Source: GCA-2733415 sp964276095
Lineage (GTDB): Bacteria; Bacteroidota; Bacteroidia; Flavobacteriales; Flavobacteriaceae
Assembly (NCBI GenBank): GCA_964276095.1
Contig: CAXYDR010000003.1
Coordinates: 806,001-870,000 of the forward strand
Reading direction: 5' to 3'
Length of the DNA: 64,000 bases
Made by a program: the position numbers and the translations under genes. The notes under the pieces are model-generated. The model had not been told where the DNA came from and did not search any database. It worked only from the letters and a program-made list of their open reading frames with translations. This document shows positions 37,591 to 45,914 of the stretch, piece after piece. How positions within the stretch are numbered: position 1 is the first letter of the stretch; each line of letters starts with the position of its first letter.

Positions 37591-38196
37591 TTATTCATAA
37601 AAAGTAACAGATCCAGTAGTAACATCATACATAGCTCCTACAATTTCAATTTCACCATTTTTTTCCATTTCTGATAAAATTGAACTTTCTTTTCGGATTC
37701 TTTCAATAGATAATTTCACATTCACAGCTGCTACTTTTTCTACTTTAGCATCACTCATTTCTTCGTCAATAGCAGAAACTGCTGGTTGAATTTTATCTAA
37801 TAAAGCAGTTATATTTCCCAATTCAACATGTTTACATGCAGCAGTTACAGCCCCACATTTTGAATGCCCCATTACGACAACAATTTTTGATCCAGCAACT
37901 TTACAAGCATATTCCATTGAACCTAAAATGTCCTCATTAATAATATTTCCAGCAACTCTTGCACTAAATACATCTCCAATTCCTTGGTCAAAAACCAATT
38001 CCGCAGGAACTCTAGAATCAATACAACTTAATATTACTGCAAAAGGATATTGCCCTGTACTTGTGGCTAATACCTGAGCTTGTAAATCTCTTTGTGCTTT
38101 TAAATTTTGAGTAAATCTTTTATTTCCTTCAACCAAAATGTTATGTGCATCTTTTGGTGTAAGGTTATCTTGAGTTATTTTTGTTTGTGTTCTCAT
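37591..38196 (-). CDS. Beta-carbonic anhydrase, copy B
   Basis: A 201-residue zinc enzyme hydrating CO2 to bicarbonate. Zinc ligands: Cys58 and the Asp60-Arg62 pair in SCIDSRV, His111 and Cys114 in GHSKCGA. No signal peptide, so cytoplasmic. It lies 28 bases after a SulP transporter, a pairing seen in bicarbonate transport or pH control. Its DNA from 37988 to 38198 matches copy A (40372-40974) at all but one base, while the 3' third has diverged. Confidence 0.93.
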   Translation of the reverse strand: MRTQTKITQDNLTPKDAHNILVEGNKRFTQNLKAQRDLQAQVLATSTGQYPFAVILSCIDSRVPAELVFDQGIGDVFSARVAGNIINEDILGSMEYACKVAGSKIVVVMGHSKCGAVTAACKHVELGNITALLDKIQPAVSAIDEEMSDAKVEKVAAVNVKLSIERIRKESSILSEMEKNGEIEIVGAMYDVTTGSVTFYE

Positions 38197-38224
38197 ATCT
38201 TTTTGATTTTATTTTAATTCGTAA

Positions 38225-39805
38225 TTAATTTGTTTGAGGTCTTAGTTTAAAGAACTCGATATAGCTTTTTGGGTTTTCAATAATCCCTCTTTCAGAGAGT
38301 AGCTTGACATTAATGCCTTTGTTTTCAGCTTTCTCAGAAAAATCTTCTAAAATTTCGATAATATCATTATCTAAATAGCGTGTTTTTCTTACATCTATTT
38401 CTAATTGAGCTTCATTAGGCAAAGCATCTAATTCTTTTAAAATAGCTCCTTTGTTGAAAAAAGTAACCTCTTCCGCTAGGGTCATTTTAATTTTATGCAC
38501 GCCATTACTTTTATCTTCAATATGTAAGAAATGTGAATTTTGATAACTTTTGATTAAAATAACTACTACCCCTACTCCTAATCCTAAGCCGATACCAACT
38601 AATAAGTCAGTAAAGACAATACCTATCACTGTAACTGCGAACGGAAGGAATTGCTTCCAACCCATTTTAAACATACTTATAAATAATGATGGTTTCGCTA
38701 ATTTGTATCCTACAATCAATAATATTGCCGCCAATACTGAAAGTGGTATTTTATTTAAAATACTAGGCATTAAGATTACTGAGATCAATAATAAAAAACC
38801 ATGAATAATTGCAGATAACTTTGTTCTACCTCCGGATTGTACATTTGCAGAACTACGTACAATTACCTGAGTTATAGGTAACCCTCCAATAAGTCCAGAA
38901 AGAATATTTCCTGTACCTTGAGCTAATAATTCTCTATTGGTAGGAGTAACACGTTTTTCAGGATCTAATTTATCCGCAGCTTCAACACATAATAGTGTTT
39001 CTAAACTTGCAACTAAAGCAATCGTAAAAGCTACAATCCAAATTTTCGGGTTAGTAATAGCTCCAAAATTTGGGAAACTAAATTGATTTAAAAATGATGA
39101 AGCACTATCAGGAACAGGAACACTCACTAAGTTCTCTGGTGCTATTCCGAACATCGTATTACTATCTGTTAAAACATAATATAAAACCCCGATAACAACA
39201 GCCACTAAAGGCCCTTGAATTACCTTAAAGAACTTTGCTTTTTTAGCTAAAACGGTATCCCAAAGTAACATAATAGCCATCCCTAACAAAGCTATTGTTG
39301 TAGACCCTATACTAATATGTTTAAAACTTTTTATTATTTCTGAAAAGGTGTTTTCACCATCTATTTGTAAAAAACTAAAATCTCCTTCAGGATCTGAATC
39401 ATACCCAAAGAAATGAGGTATTTGTTTCAAAATAATTATGATACCTATACCTGTTAACATCCCTTTTATAACGGATGACGGAAAATAATACCCAATAATC
39501 CCTGCTTTTAAAAAGCCAAAGATTAATTGAATAACTCCTCCTAAAACTACAGCTAAAAGGAAGTTTTCATAACCTCCTAGATCAACAATTGCAGTAAAAA
39601 CAATTGCAGCTAACCCTGCTGCAGGTCCACTAACTCCAAGTTGAGAACCACTTAATGATCCTACAATAATTCCACCAATAACACCGGCTATAACTCCTGA
39701 AAAAAGTGGAGCTCCACTGGCCAAAGCAATACCTAAACATAAAGGTAATGCCACAAAAAATACAACGACACTTGCTGGCAAGTCGTTTTTAATGTATTTA
39801 AACAT
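38225..39805 (-). CDS. SulP-family anion transporter, copy B
   Basis: A 526-residue transporter starting at the ATG at 39805 (a GTG frame to 39829 is less likely because copy A starts MFKHFKGD in the same way). Ten or more membrane segments with the SulP motif GVSGPAAGLAA and the block GTGNILSGLIGGLPITQVIVRSSAN. A C-terminal STAS-like domain follows (about 430-526) with LDND in place of the usual DxSG. With the adjacent carbonic anhydrase, bicarbonate is the most likely substrate, though sulfate cannot be excluded. Confidence 0.85.
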   Translation of the reverse strand: MFKYIKNDLPASVVVFFVALPLCLGIALASGAPLFSGVIAGVIGGIIVGSLSGSQLGVSGPAAGLAAIVFTAIVDLGGYENFLLAVVLGGVIQLIFGFLKAGIIGYYFPSSVIKGMLTGIGIIIILKQIPHFFGYDSDPEGDFSFLQIDGENTFSEIIKSFKHISIGSTTIALLGMAIMLLWDTVLAKKAKFFKVIQGPLVAVVIGVLYYVLTDSNTMFGIAPENLVSVPVPDSASSFLNQFSFPNFGAITNPKIWIVAFTIALVASLETLLCVEAADKLDPEKRVTPTNRELLAQGTGNILSGLIGGLPITQVIVRSSANVQSGGRTKLSAIIHGFLLLISVILMPSILNKIPLSVLAAILLIVGYKLAKPSLFISMFKMGWKQFLPFAVTVIGIVFTDLLVGIGLGLGVGVVVILIKSYQNSHFLHIEDKSNGVHKIKMTLAEEVTFFNKGAILKELDALPNEAQLEIDVRKTRYLDNDIIEILEDFSEKAENKGINVKLLSERGIIENPKSYIEFFKLRPQTN

Positions 39806-39807
39806 AT

Positions 39808-39884
39808 AATATATAGTTATTATGCCCACATTAAAAAAATGAAGGCGTTTTTAAAAATTAAAAAAAAACGGTAAACTATATATT
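39808..39884. repeat. Inverted repeat spanning the gap between small acidic protein B and SulP-B
   Basis: AATATATAGTT (39808-39818) and AACTATATATT (39874-39884) are exact complements with 55 bases between. One arm holds the stop of the small gene, the other lies 3 bases from the SulP-B start. Confidence 0.45.
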
Positions 39885-40202
39885 GTATTCTGGTGGGGGG
39901 AGTTGAATTTCTAATGAATATGTAGAAACTCTTTCAATAAAAGAAATTGAAGTTAATGTAGTATTCGTATTATAAAAATTTGAATCGATTACTGATAAAA
40001 AGAAAGGCTCTTCTTTCTCATCTTCGCTTTCTTCAGTATCAATATCTTCTATTTCTTTTTCTTCGCTTCCTTCTCTTTCATCCTCGTTTGAATCATCCAT
40101 AACTATATGGCACTCTTCATTTATTAACGATACCAATGACGGAGCCAAAATGGATAAGGTTAAGATAAATGAAAGCGATATGATGGTAAACGACTTAAAC
40201 AC
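39876..40202 (-). CDS. Small acidic exported protein B, GTG start
   Basis: A 108-residue protein: hydrophobic N-terminal signal or anchor (MFKSFTIISLSFILTLSILA), strongly acidic Glu/Asp middle (about 35-65) and conserved tail YSLEIQLPPPEYNI. Start is GTG at 40202, as in its paralogue at 43274, and a TATTTTTG promoter element lies only about 15 bases before. It precedes SulP-B by 70 bases. Not a recognised family; perhaps a transporter accessory or charge-rich sensor. Confidence 0.6.
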   Translation of the reverse strand: MFKSFTIISLSFILTLSILAPSLVSLINEECHIVMDDSNEDEREGSEEKEIEDIDTEESEDEKEEPFFLSVIDSNFYNTNTTLTSISFIERVSTYSLEIQLPPPEYNI

Positions 40203-40304
40203 TATTCTTTTTTTTTTGCAAAAATAATAGATTTTTTAAATTCACACTTACAATTCTTGTTAAAAAAAACCAAAATGTTTTATCAGTAATTTTAAATGTA
40301 GCAC

Positions 40305-40338
40305 AAAAAAAAGGAGTTCAAATGAACTCCTTTTTTTT
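40305..40338. terminator. Terminator between the two SulP modules
   Basis: Arms of eight A plus GGAGTTCA and TGAACTCC plus eight T, with a centre of AA. It ends the copy A operon on the minus strand. Confidence 0.88.
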
Positions 40339-40371
40339 TTAATATTTTAAACAAATTGTATAGCGCTTCAA

Positions 40372-40974
40372 TTAATAAAAAGTAACCGTTCCGTCACTAA
40401 CATTATACATTGCTCCAACTATTTCAATTGCACCTTCTTTTTCTAGTTCTGCTAATATTGAACTTTCTTTTCTGATTCTTTCAATAGATAATTTCACGTT
40501 CATAGCGGCTACTTTTTCTACTTTAGCATCACTCATTTCTTCATCAATAGCTGAAACTGCTGGTTGAATTTTATCTAATAATGTTGTGATATTCCCTAGT
40601 TCAACATGCTTACAAGCTGCAGTTACTGCTCCACATTTGGAATGCCCCATTACTACAACAATTTTTGAACCAGCAACTTTACAAGCATATTCCATTGAAC
40701 CTAATATATCCTCATTGATAATATTCCCAGCTACTCTTGCGCTAAATACATCACCAATTCCTTGATCAAAAACCAATTCCGCAGGAACTCTAGAATCAAT
40801 ACAACTTAATATTACTGCAAAAGGATATTGTCCTGTACTTGTGGCTAATACCTGAGCTTGTAAATCTCTTTGTGCTTTTAAATTTTGAGTAAATCTTTTA
40901 TTTCCTTCAACCAAAATGTTATGTGCATCTTTTGGTGTAAGGTTATCTTGAGTTATTTTTGTTTGTGTTCTCAT
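40372..40974 (-). CDS. Beta-carbonic anhydrase, copy A
   Basis: A 200-residue zinc enzyme with the same ligands as copy B (Cys58, Asp60, Arg62, His111, Cys114). The first about 130 residues are identical or nearly so to copy B; the last about 40 differ (AELEKEGAIEIVGAMYNVSDG against SEMEKNGEIEIVGAMYDVTTG). It starts 11 bases after SulP-A. Confidence 0.93.
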   Translation of the reverse strand: MRTQTKITQDNLTPKDAHNILVEGNKRFTQNLKAQRDLQAQVLATSTGQYPFAVILSCIDSRVPAELVFDQGIGDVFSARVAGNIINEDILGSMEYACKVAGSKIVVVMGHSKCGAVTAACKHVELGNITTLLDKIQPAVSAIDEEMSDAKVEKVAAMNVKLSIERIRKESSILAELEKEGAIEIVGAMYNVSDGTVTFY

Positions 40975-40985
40975 ATATAATTAAT

Positions 40986-42797
40986 TTAATACTTTTTTTT
41001 AATCCAAATTAAACATTCTTTAAAATCTTCGAATAATTGTTCTTTAGGAACTAAATCAGGGATAATATCTATACGTTCGAACATATATTTAGGTTGTTTT
41101 AGTATTCCTACGAACGCTATACTTTTACCACCTTTAATCAAATCAACCAATACATCTTCCATGGCATACAACCCAGATTGATCCACATACTGCATTCTAT
41201 CCAATCGGATTATTACGGTAGATGCTGTTTCAGGAATTTGTTTTGCCAATGCTTGAAAATCATTTGTAGAACCAAAAAACAAAGGCCCTTTTATGTGTTT
41301 GATAAAAACATCATCTTTTAAGCTTTTAGGAAGGTTTACTTCATCAGGCCATTGCTCCTCTTTAAATGGCTCTAAATCAGAGCTTTCAGCAGTTAGATCA
41401 CCCATTTTTTTCATAAACATCAACGATGCTATTATCAGACCTATTCCTACGGCGTAGACTAAGTTCCATACAGATGATAATACCAAAACAACTAACATTA
41501 TAATAACTTCTGGGCGCGGCATATATGGTATTGCCTTCAAACCTTTATAATCCATTACACCAATACCAACCGTGATTAATATCCCTGCTAATACAGCTGC
41601 AGGTATTTGTGATGCAATTGGACCTAATGCTAATAAGATTATTAATAACATAACACCAGCCAACATTCCTGAAAGTCTTGTTTTACCTCCTGCATTAATA
41701 TTTACAACAGTTCTTATCGTTGCTCCTGCACCAGGTATACCACCAAATAAAGCGGCAATACTGTTTCCTATTCCTTGCCCAATTAACTCCTTGTTAGGTT
41801 TGTGCTTAGTTTTGGTCATGTTATCAGCAACAACTGATGTTAATAAAGAATCAATAGCTCCTAATAAAGCTAAAGTAAGTGCTGTAAAAACATATGGTGT
41901 AATACTATTTAGTTGAAAACTTGTAAAAATCTCAAAATTAGGAATTGGTAAACCACCAGGGATTTCTTGTATTGGTCTGTAATCTAATCCAAAACCTATA
42001 GCAATTCCTGACATTACAACAAGTGCTACCAATGTACTTGGTACTTTAGTTGTTATTCGTTTAAAACCAAAAATAATGAGAATCGTACCTAAAGCCAACA
42101 GTAATTCTAACCAATTAATATGCTGTAAAGCTCTTGGTAATATTTTAATAGTTCCTAATACACCAGAAGCATCAGAACTCGCCAAAGTTTGCGACTCTTT
42201 AAGAATTTGATCCTGAGTAATACTTTCAGCTTGTTTTATGGTTTGTTTAAAATCTTCTAAAACTAAGATACCCTCACCTGCTTCTTCTTTTAATATATTA
42301 TCCAATATAATTTCTTCAGCATACGGTTTAAACTGTTCCACGTAAGCAGTATCTTCTTTTGGGTAATACCCAATTGAAGGTAATATTTGGGTTACTAAAA
42401 TAATAACTCCAATTGCTGTCATAAACCCAGAAACTACAGGATATGGAATGTATTTTATATATTTTCCTAAACCTATTAATCCTAGCCCTACTTGCATTAA
42501 TCCTGCTAATAAAAACACAGTTAAAATAGCTGGCAATGCTTTTGAAACATCACCATCAAAAGTAGCAACTATCCCTGCTATTACTACCATACTCACAGCA
42601 GTCATAGGTGCTGTAGGTCCTGAAATTTGAGTATTAGTCCCTCCAAATAATGCTGCGAAAAAACTAACAAAAATGGCTCCGTACAATCCTGCACTTGGGC
42701 CTAAACCTGAACTAACTCCAAAAGCTAATGCTAATGGCAATGCAACTATACCGGCTGTAATACCACCAAATAAGTCTCCTTTAAAATGTTTAAACAT
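40986..42797 (-). CDS. SulP-family anion transporter, copy A
   Basis: A 603-residue transporter with SulP motifs (TQISGPTAPMTA, GNSIAALFGGIPGAGATIRT) and a C-terminal STAS domain (about 490-600) containing DQSG, the usual phospho-site motif. It differs from copy B by a polar insertion of about 60 residues (about 145-210, Glu/Gln/Asp-rich), predicted outside the membrane core. Likely a bicarbonate or sulfate importer; the carbonic anhydrase neighbour favours bicarbonate. Confidence 0.87.
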   Translation of the reverse strand: MFKHFKGDLFGGITAGIVALPLALAFGVSSGLGPSAGLYGAIFVSFFAALFGGTNTQISGPTAPMTAVSMVVIAGIVATFDGDVSKALPAILTVFLLAGLMQVGLGLIGLGKYIKYIPYPVVSGFMTAIGVIILVTQILPSIGYYPKEDTAYVEQFKPYAEEIILDNILKEEAGEGILVLEDFKQTIKQAESITQDQILKESQTLASSDASGVLGTIKILPRALQHINWLELLLALGTILIIFGFKRITTKVPSTLVALVVMSGIAIGFGLDYRPIQEIPGGLPIPNFEIFTSFQLNSITPYVFTALTLALLGAIDSLLTSVVADNMTKTKHKPNKELIGQGIGNSIAALFGGIPGAGATIRTVVNINAGGKTRLSGMLAGVMLLIILLALGPIASQIPAAVLAGILITVGIGVMDYKGLKAIPYMPRPEVIIMLVVLVLSSVWNLVYAVGIGLIIASLMFMKKMGDLTAESSDLEPFKEEQWPDEVNLPKSLKDDVFIKHIKGPLFFGSTNDFQALAKQIPETASTVIIRLDRMQYVDQSGLYAMEDVLVDLIKGGKSIAFVGILKQPKYMFERIDIIPDLVPKEQLFEDFKECLIWIKKKY

Positions 42798-42956
42798 AAT
42801 AATCTATTGTTATCAAAACCTCTTAAAAAAATGAGATTCTTAAAATTAAGTCAATTTACTATAGGGTATTTCCAAATAGTTAAAATTAACACTATTATTT
42901 TATTGTGGGGGTAAATCTTATATATTAAACAAAATTATGAGAATAATACAATCAAA

Positions 42957-43274
42957 CTATATTGTGTGTTCTGGAGGAGGGAGTTTTATGTCTAATGAAT
43001 AAATCGAAAAACTATCAATAACAAGTACTGATGCGATATTATGGTTAATCGTAAAAAAATCATTTAAAATAATTAATGATTGAAAAAAACGCTCTTCGTT
43101 TTCTTCTTCAATATCAGTATCTTCAATATCCGTATCTTCAATATCTTTATCTTCATCTTCAAAGTCATTCACAACAACAGTACAATCAACATTCGTCAAC
43201 GACATCACTGATGGTGAGAAAATTGACAAGGTCAAAAGGCATGAAAGTAATATAACCGTAAATGATTTAAGCAC
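42957..43274 (-). CDS. Small acidic exported protein A, GTG start
   Basis: A 105-residue paralogue of the 39876-40202 product: N-terminal hydrophobic signal (MLKSFTVILLSCLLTLSIF), acidic repeat region with IEDTD units, and the tail YSLDIKLPPPEHTI. It starts at GTG 43274 with TATATTTG upstream on the minus strand. It lies 159 bases before SulP-A. Unknown function. Confidence 0.6.
   Translation of the reverse strand: MLKSFTVILLSCLLTLSIFSPSVMSLTNVDCTVVVNDFEDEDKDIEDTDIEDTDIEEENEERFFQSLIILNDFFTINHNIASVLVIDSFSIYSLDIKLPPPEHTI
43110..43154 (-). repeat. 15-bp tandem repeat, three copies, in the small acidic gene
   Basis: Copies at 43110-43124, 43125-43139 and 43140-43154 differ only in two bases. 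They encode acidic E-D-T-D-I units and could change copy number by slippage without a frameshift. Confidence 0.7.
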
Positions 43275-43401
43275 TATTTTTTTAATTTTAACAAATATAA
43301 GGGAAACCAGTAATTATTCACTCATATACGTGTTAAACTAACCCTAAAAAATCAGCTTTCATTTCCTGTTTTTTAAATGTTATTCTTTTTTTTACCTGCG
43401 C

Positions 43402-43419
43402 TTAACATTAAGTTAACAT
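43402..43419 (+). promoter_or_regulatory. Pho box before the phosphate porin gene
   Basis: TTAACAT-TAAG-TTAACAT: two identical 7-mers at an 11-base step, the architecture of PhoB sites. It ends 8 bases before GTTATTTG (43428-43435), in the place of a -33 element. Confidence 0.7.
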
Positions 43420-43465
43420 TAAGTGCGGTTATTTGCAGTGCAAAAAAATAATAAGACACAACAAA

Positions 43466-44698
43466 ATGAAAAATTTAAAAAGTTATTTATCTGTATTCAT
43501 AATCTTAATTGGATTATCAGCAATAGCACAGGAAACTAATAGTCCTAAATTCGGGAAAGGTCTTTTTAACTTGGTTGGAAAAGACAGTACTTGGACTATG
43601 AAAGTTGGCGCTAGAATGCAATTTTTAGCAACAAATGCATGGGATATGGATGCTAATGGAGATTTTGGAAAAACTCAAAGTACTTTTTTAGTAAGAAGAG
43701 CTCGTTTAAAATTTGGTGGTTATGCATATAGCCCTAAACTTACTTATAAACTTGAACTAGGTTTATCAAACAAAGATATTGGAGGAGCATCTGAGTACAC
43801 AAACAATGCACCAAGATATATTTTAGATGCCGTTGTAAAATGGAATTTCTACAAAAACTTTAGCTTATGGGCAGGTCAAACTAAATTACCAGGTAACAGA
43901 GAGCGTGTAATATCTTCTGGAAACTTACAATTTGTTGATCGTTCTAAATTAAATAGCAACTTTAATATTGACCGTGACTTAGGACTACAGTTAAGACATC
44001 ACTTTAACTTATCTGACAAATTCTTAGTAAGAGATATGTTTGCTATTTCTCAGGGAGAAGGTAGAAACATCACAACAGGGAATTTAGGTGGACACCAGTA
44101 TACTGCAAGAGTTGAAGTATTACCATTTGGAGAATTCAAAGGGAAAGGTGATTATAGTGGAAGTGATTTAAAAAGAGAAACATCTCCAAAACTAGCACTT
44201 GGAGCAACGTATAACTTAAATGATAAAGCTGTAAAGGACAAAGGAAGTCAAGGAAGTTACATGTTAAATGATAGTGAAGAAGGTTTTCATGAAACAAACG
44301 TAAACACAGTATTTGTTGACGCAATGTTTAAATACAAAGGAATCTCTTTCATGGGAGAATACGCAAATAGAGATGCAAATGAAGCTACAGCTATTAACGC
44401 TGATGGAACACCTGCAACGGATGCAGATGGAGACCCTACAGGAAAAGCTGTTAAAAAAGGAAACTCTGTAAACACACAAATTGGTTATTTATTTAAATCT
44501 AACTGGGAAGTTGCAGGGCGTTATACAAATGTAAAATTTAACGGAGCAGGCTTATCTACTAACTACTATACATTAGGTGCATCTAAATATTTAGCAGGTC
44601 ACAAACTTAAAGTACAGTCTGATATTACTTACTCTGATAAAACAGGTGTTAAAAATGGAGGATTAGAATACCGTTTACAATTCGATATTCATTTCTAG
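43466..44698 (+). CDS. Phosphate-selective porin O/P family protein
   Basis: A 410-residue outer-membrane porin with signal peptide ending AIAQ and barrel pattern of the OprO/OprP family (MKVGARMQFLATNAWD, VRRARLKFGGYAYSPKLTYKLELG, WAGQTKLPGNRERV), ending in Phe (LQFDIHF). An in-frame TTG at 43433 overlaps the promoter, so ATG at 43466 is used. The Pho box and the pst genes next to it support uptake of phosphate. Ion choice is inferred. Confidence 0.85.
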   Translation: MKNLKSYLSVFIILIGLSAIAQETNSPKFGKGLFNLVGKDSTWTMKVGARMQFLATNAWDMDANGDFGKTQSTFLVRRARLKFGGYAYSPKLTYKLELGLSNKDIGGASEYTNNAPRYILDAVVKWNFYKNFSLWAGQTKLPGNRERVISSGNLQFVDRSKLNSNFNIDRDLGLQLRHHFNLSDKFLVRDMFAISQGEGRNITTGNLGGHQYTARVEVLPFGEFKGKGDYSGSDLKRETSPKLALGATYNLNDKAVKDKGSQGSYMLNDSEEGFHETNVNTVFVDAMFKYKGISFMGEYANRDANEATAINADGTPATDADGDPTGKAVKKGNSVNTQIGYLFKSNWEVAGRYTNVKFNGAGLSTNYYTLGASKYLAGHKLKVQSDITYSDKTGVKNGGLEYRLQFDIHF

Positions 44699-44721
44699 TA
44701 GAAATCAAAATATAATAAATC

Positions 44722-44748
44722 AAAAAGAGCCCTACTTGGGCTCTTTTT
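44722..44748 (+). terminator. Terminator after the porin gene
   Basis: Arms AAAAAGAGCCC and GGGCTCTTTTT with loop TACTT. Confidence 0.88.
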
Positions 44749-44798
44749 TTATCCCTTATTTTCAGTGTTACCTAACCGTTAACCAACCTACTGTTTTG

Positions 44799-44816
44799 AT
44801 AACATAAGCGTAACAT
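44799..44816 (+). promoter_or_regulatory. Pho box before pstS
   Basis: ATAACAT-AAGC-GTAACAT: 7-mers at an 11-base step. A looser pair (TTACCTA and TTAACCA at 44768 and 44779, same step) lies upstream. Confidence 0.7.
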
Positions 44817-44857
44817 TTTCTTTATTTTACGATAACTTTCATCGAATCCTTCTGCTG

Positions 44858-44865
44858 TAAGTTTG
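44858..44865 (+). promoter_or_regulatory. -7 element of the pst operon
   Basis: TAAGTTTG matches TAnnTTTG and lies 26 bases before the preferred ATG at 44892. The Pho box is about 40 bases further upstream, further than in the porin and PiT promoters. Confidence 0.5.
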
Positions 44866-44891
44866 TAATGCAAAAACACACAAACAAAAAG

Positions 44892-45848
44892 ATGAAAAAA
44901 ATTGTAATTATGTTCACAGTAGCTATCGTATTAGTTGCATGTGGAAAAAAGAAAGAAGAAAAAACAGTAACTGAGAATACACAAACTGTATTATCAGGAA
45001 CTATCAAAGTAGATGGCTCAAGTACAGTTTTTCCGATTACTGAAGCTGTAGCTGAAGAGTTTAGAACAGTTGAACCTAAAGTGAAAGTTACCGTTGGTAT
45101 TTCTGGAACTGGAGGAGGTTTTAAAAAATTCTCTAGAGGAGAAACAAACTTATCTAATGCTTCGCGTCCAATAAAATCAAAAGAGAAAGCAGCATGTGAA
45201 GCTAATAATATTAAATATTTAGAATTAGAAGTTGCTTATGATGGCTTAGCAGTTACAATTAATCCTGCTAACGACTGGGTAGATTCTTTTACCGTGGAAG
45301 AATTAAAGAAAATATGGGAACCGTCTGCACAAGGAAAAATAATGAAGTGGAACCAAATTCGCCCAGAATGGCCAAATAAAGAAATTCATTTATTCGGGCC
45401 TGGAACAGCATCTGGTACATATGATTACTTTTCAGAAGCAATTTGTGGTAAAAAAGTTGGTACTCGTGGAGATTATACCGCTAGTGAGGACGATCATGTA
45501 TTAGTGCAAGGAATTGCAGGAGATAAATACGCTTTAGGATTCTTCGGGTTAGCGTACTATTCTGAAAACAAAGACAAATTATCTTTAATCGGAGTACATA
45601 ACGGAACTGAAGTAGTAAAACCATCTTTAGAAACAGTTAAAAACGGAACATACAAACCTTTATCAAGACCTTTGTTTGTGTACGTAAACAGTACTTCAGT
45701 AAAATCATCAGAAGTAGTTGAGTTCGTTAATTTTTACATTGACAACGCAGGAAACCTATCAAAAGACGTTGGATACATCCCTTTACCAGCTGAAAAATAC
45801 GCAGTACAAAAAGAAAGCTTTAAAACTTTTGTTGAAAGTAACAAATAA
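44892..45848 (+). CDS. pstS: Phosphate ABC transporter substrate-binding protein
   Basis: A 318-residue lipoprotein (lipobox VAC, Cys17) that binds phosphate in the periplasm. Binding-site blocks are visible: VDGSSTVFPITEAVAEEF, GTGGGFKKFSRGETNLSNASR and GPGTASGTYDYF. An ATG at 44868 is in frame but adds eight polar residues before the signal and sits next to the -7 element, so 44892 is preferred. First gene of pstSCAB-phoU. Confidence 0.95.
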   Translation: MKKIVIMFTVAIVLVACGKKKEEKTVTENTQTVLSGTIKVDGSSTVFPITEAVAEEFRTVEPKVKVTVGISGTGGGFKKFSRGETNLSNASRPIKSKEKAACEANNIKYLELEVAYDGLAVTINPANDWVDSFTVEELKKIWEPSAQGKIMKWNQIRPEWPNKEIHLFGPGTASGTYDYFSEAICGKKVGTRGDYTASEDDHVLVQGIAGDKYALGFFGLAYYSENKDKLSLIGVHNGTEVVKPSLETVKNGTYKPLSRPLFVYVNSTSVKSSEVVEFVNFYIDNAGNLSKDVGYIPLPAEKYAVQKESFKTFVESNK

Positions 45849-45867
45849 GCAGAAGTTTAATCTGGAT

Positions 45868-45896
45868 AATCGGGTAACAACTATAGTTGCCTGATT
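45868..45896 (+). other. Hairpin between pstS and pstC
   Basis: Arms AATCGGGTAAC and GTTGCCTGATT pair in RNA with two G-U pairs around a 7-base loop. No strong T run follows. It may protect the pstS transcript end or cut read-through so PstS is made in excess. Confidence 0.5.
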
Positions 45897-45914
45897 TCCT
45901 TGTTTACAATTAAC

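Noticed and set aside
37591..43274. SulP-carbonic anhydrase modules as Pho regulon members
   Set aside because: The upstream regions of 43274 and 40202 on the minus strand show no pair of TAACAT units at an 11-base step; the clear box at 43402 lies next to the porin.
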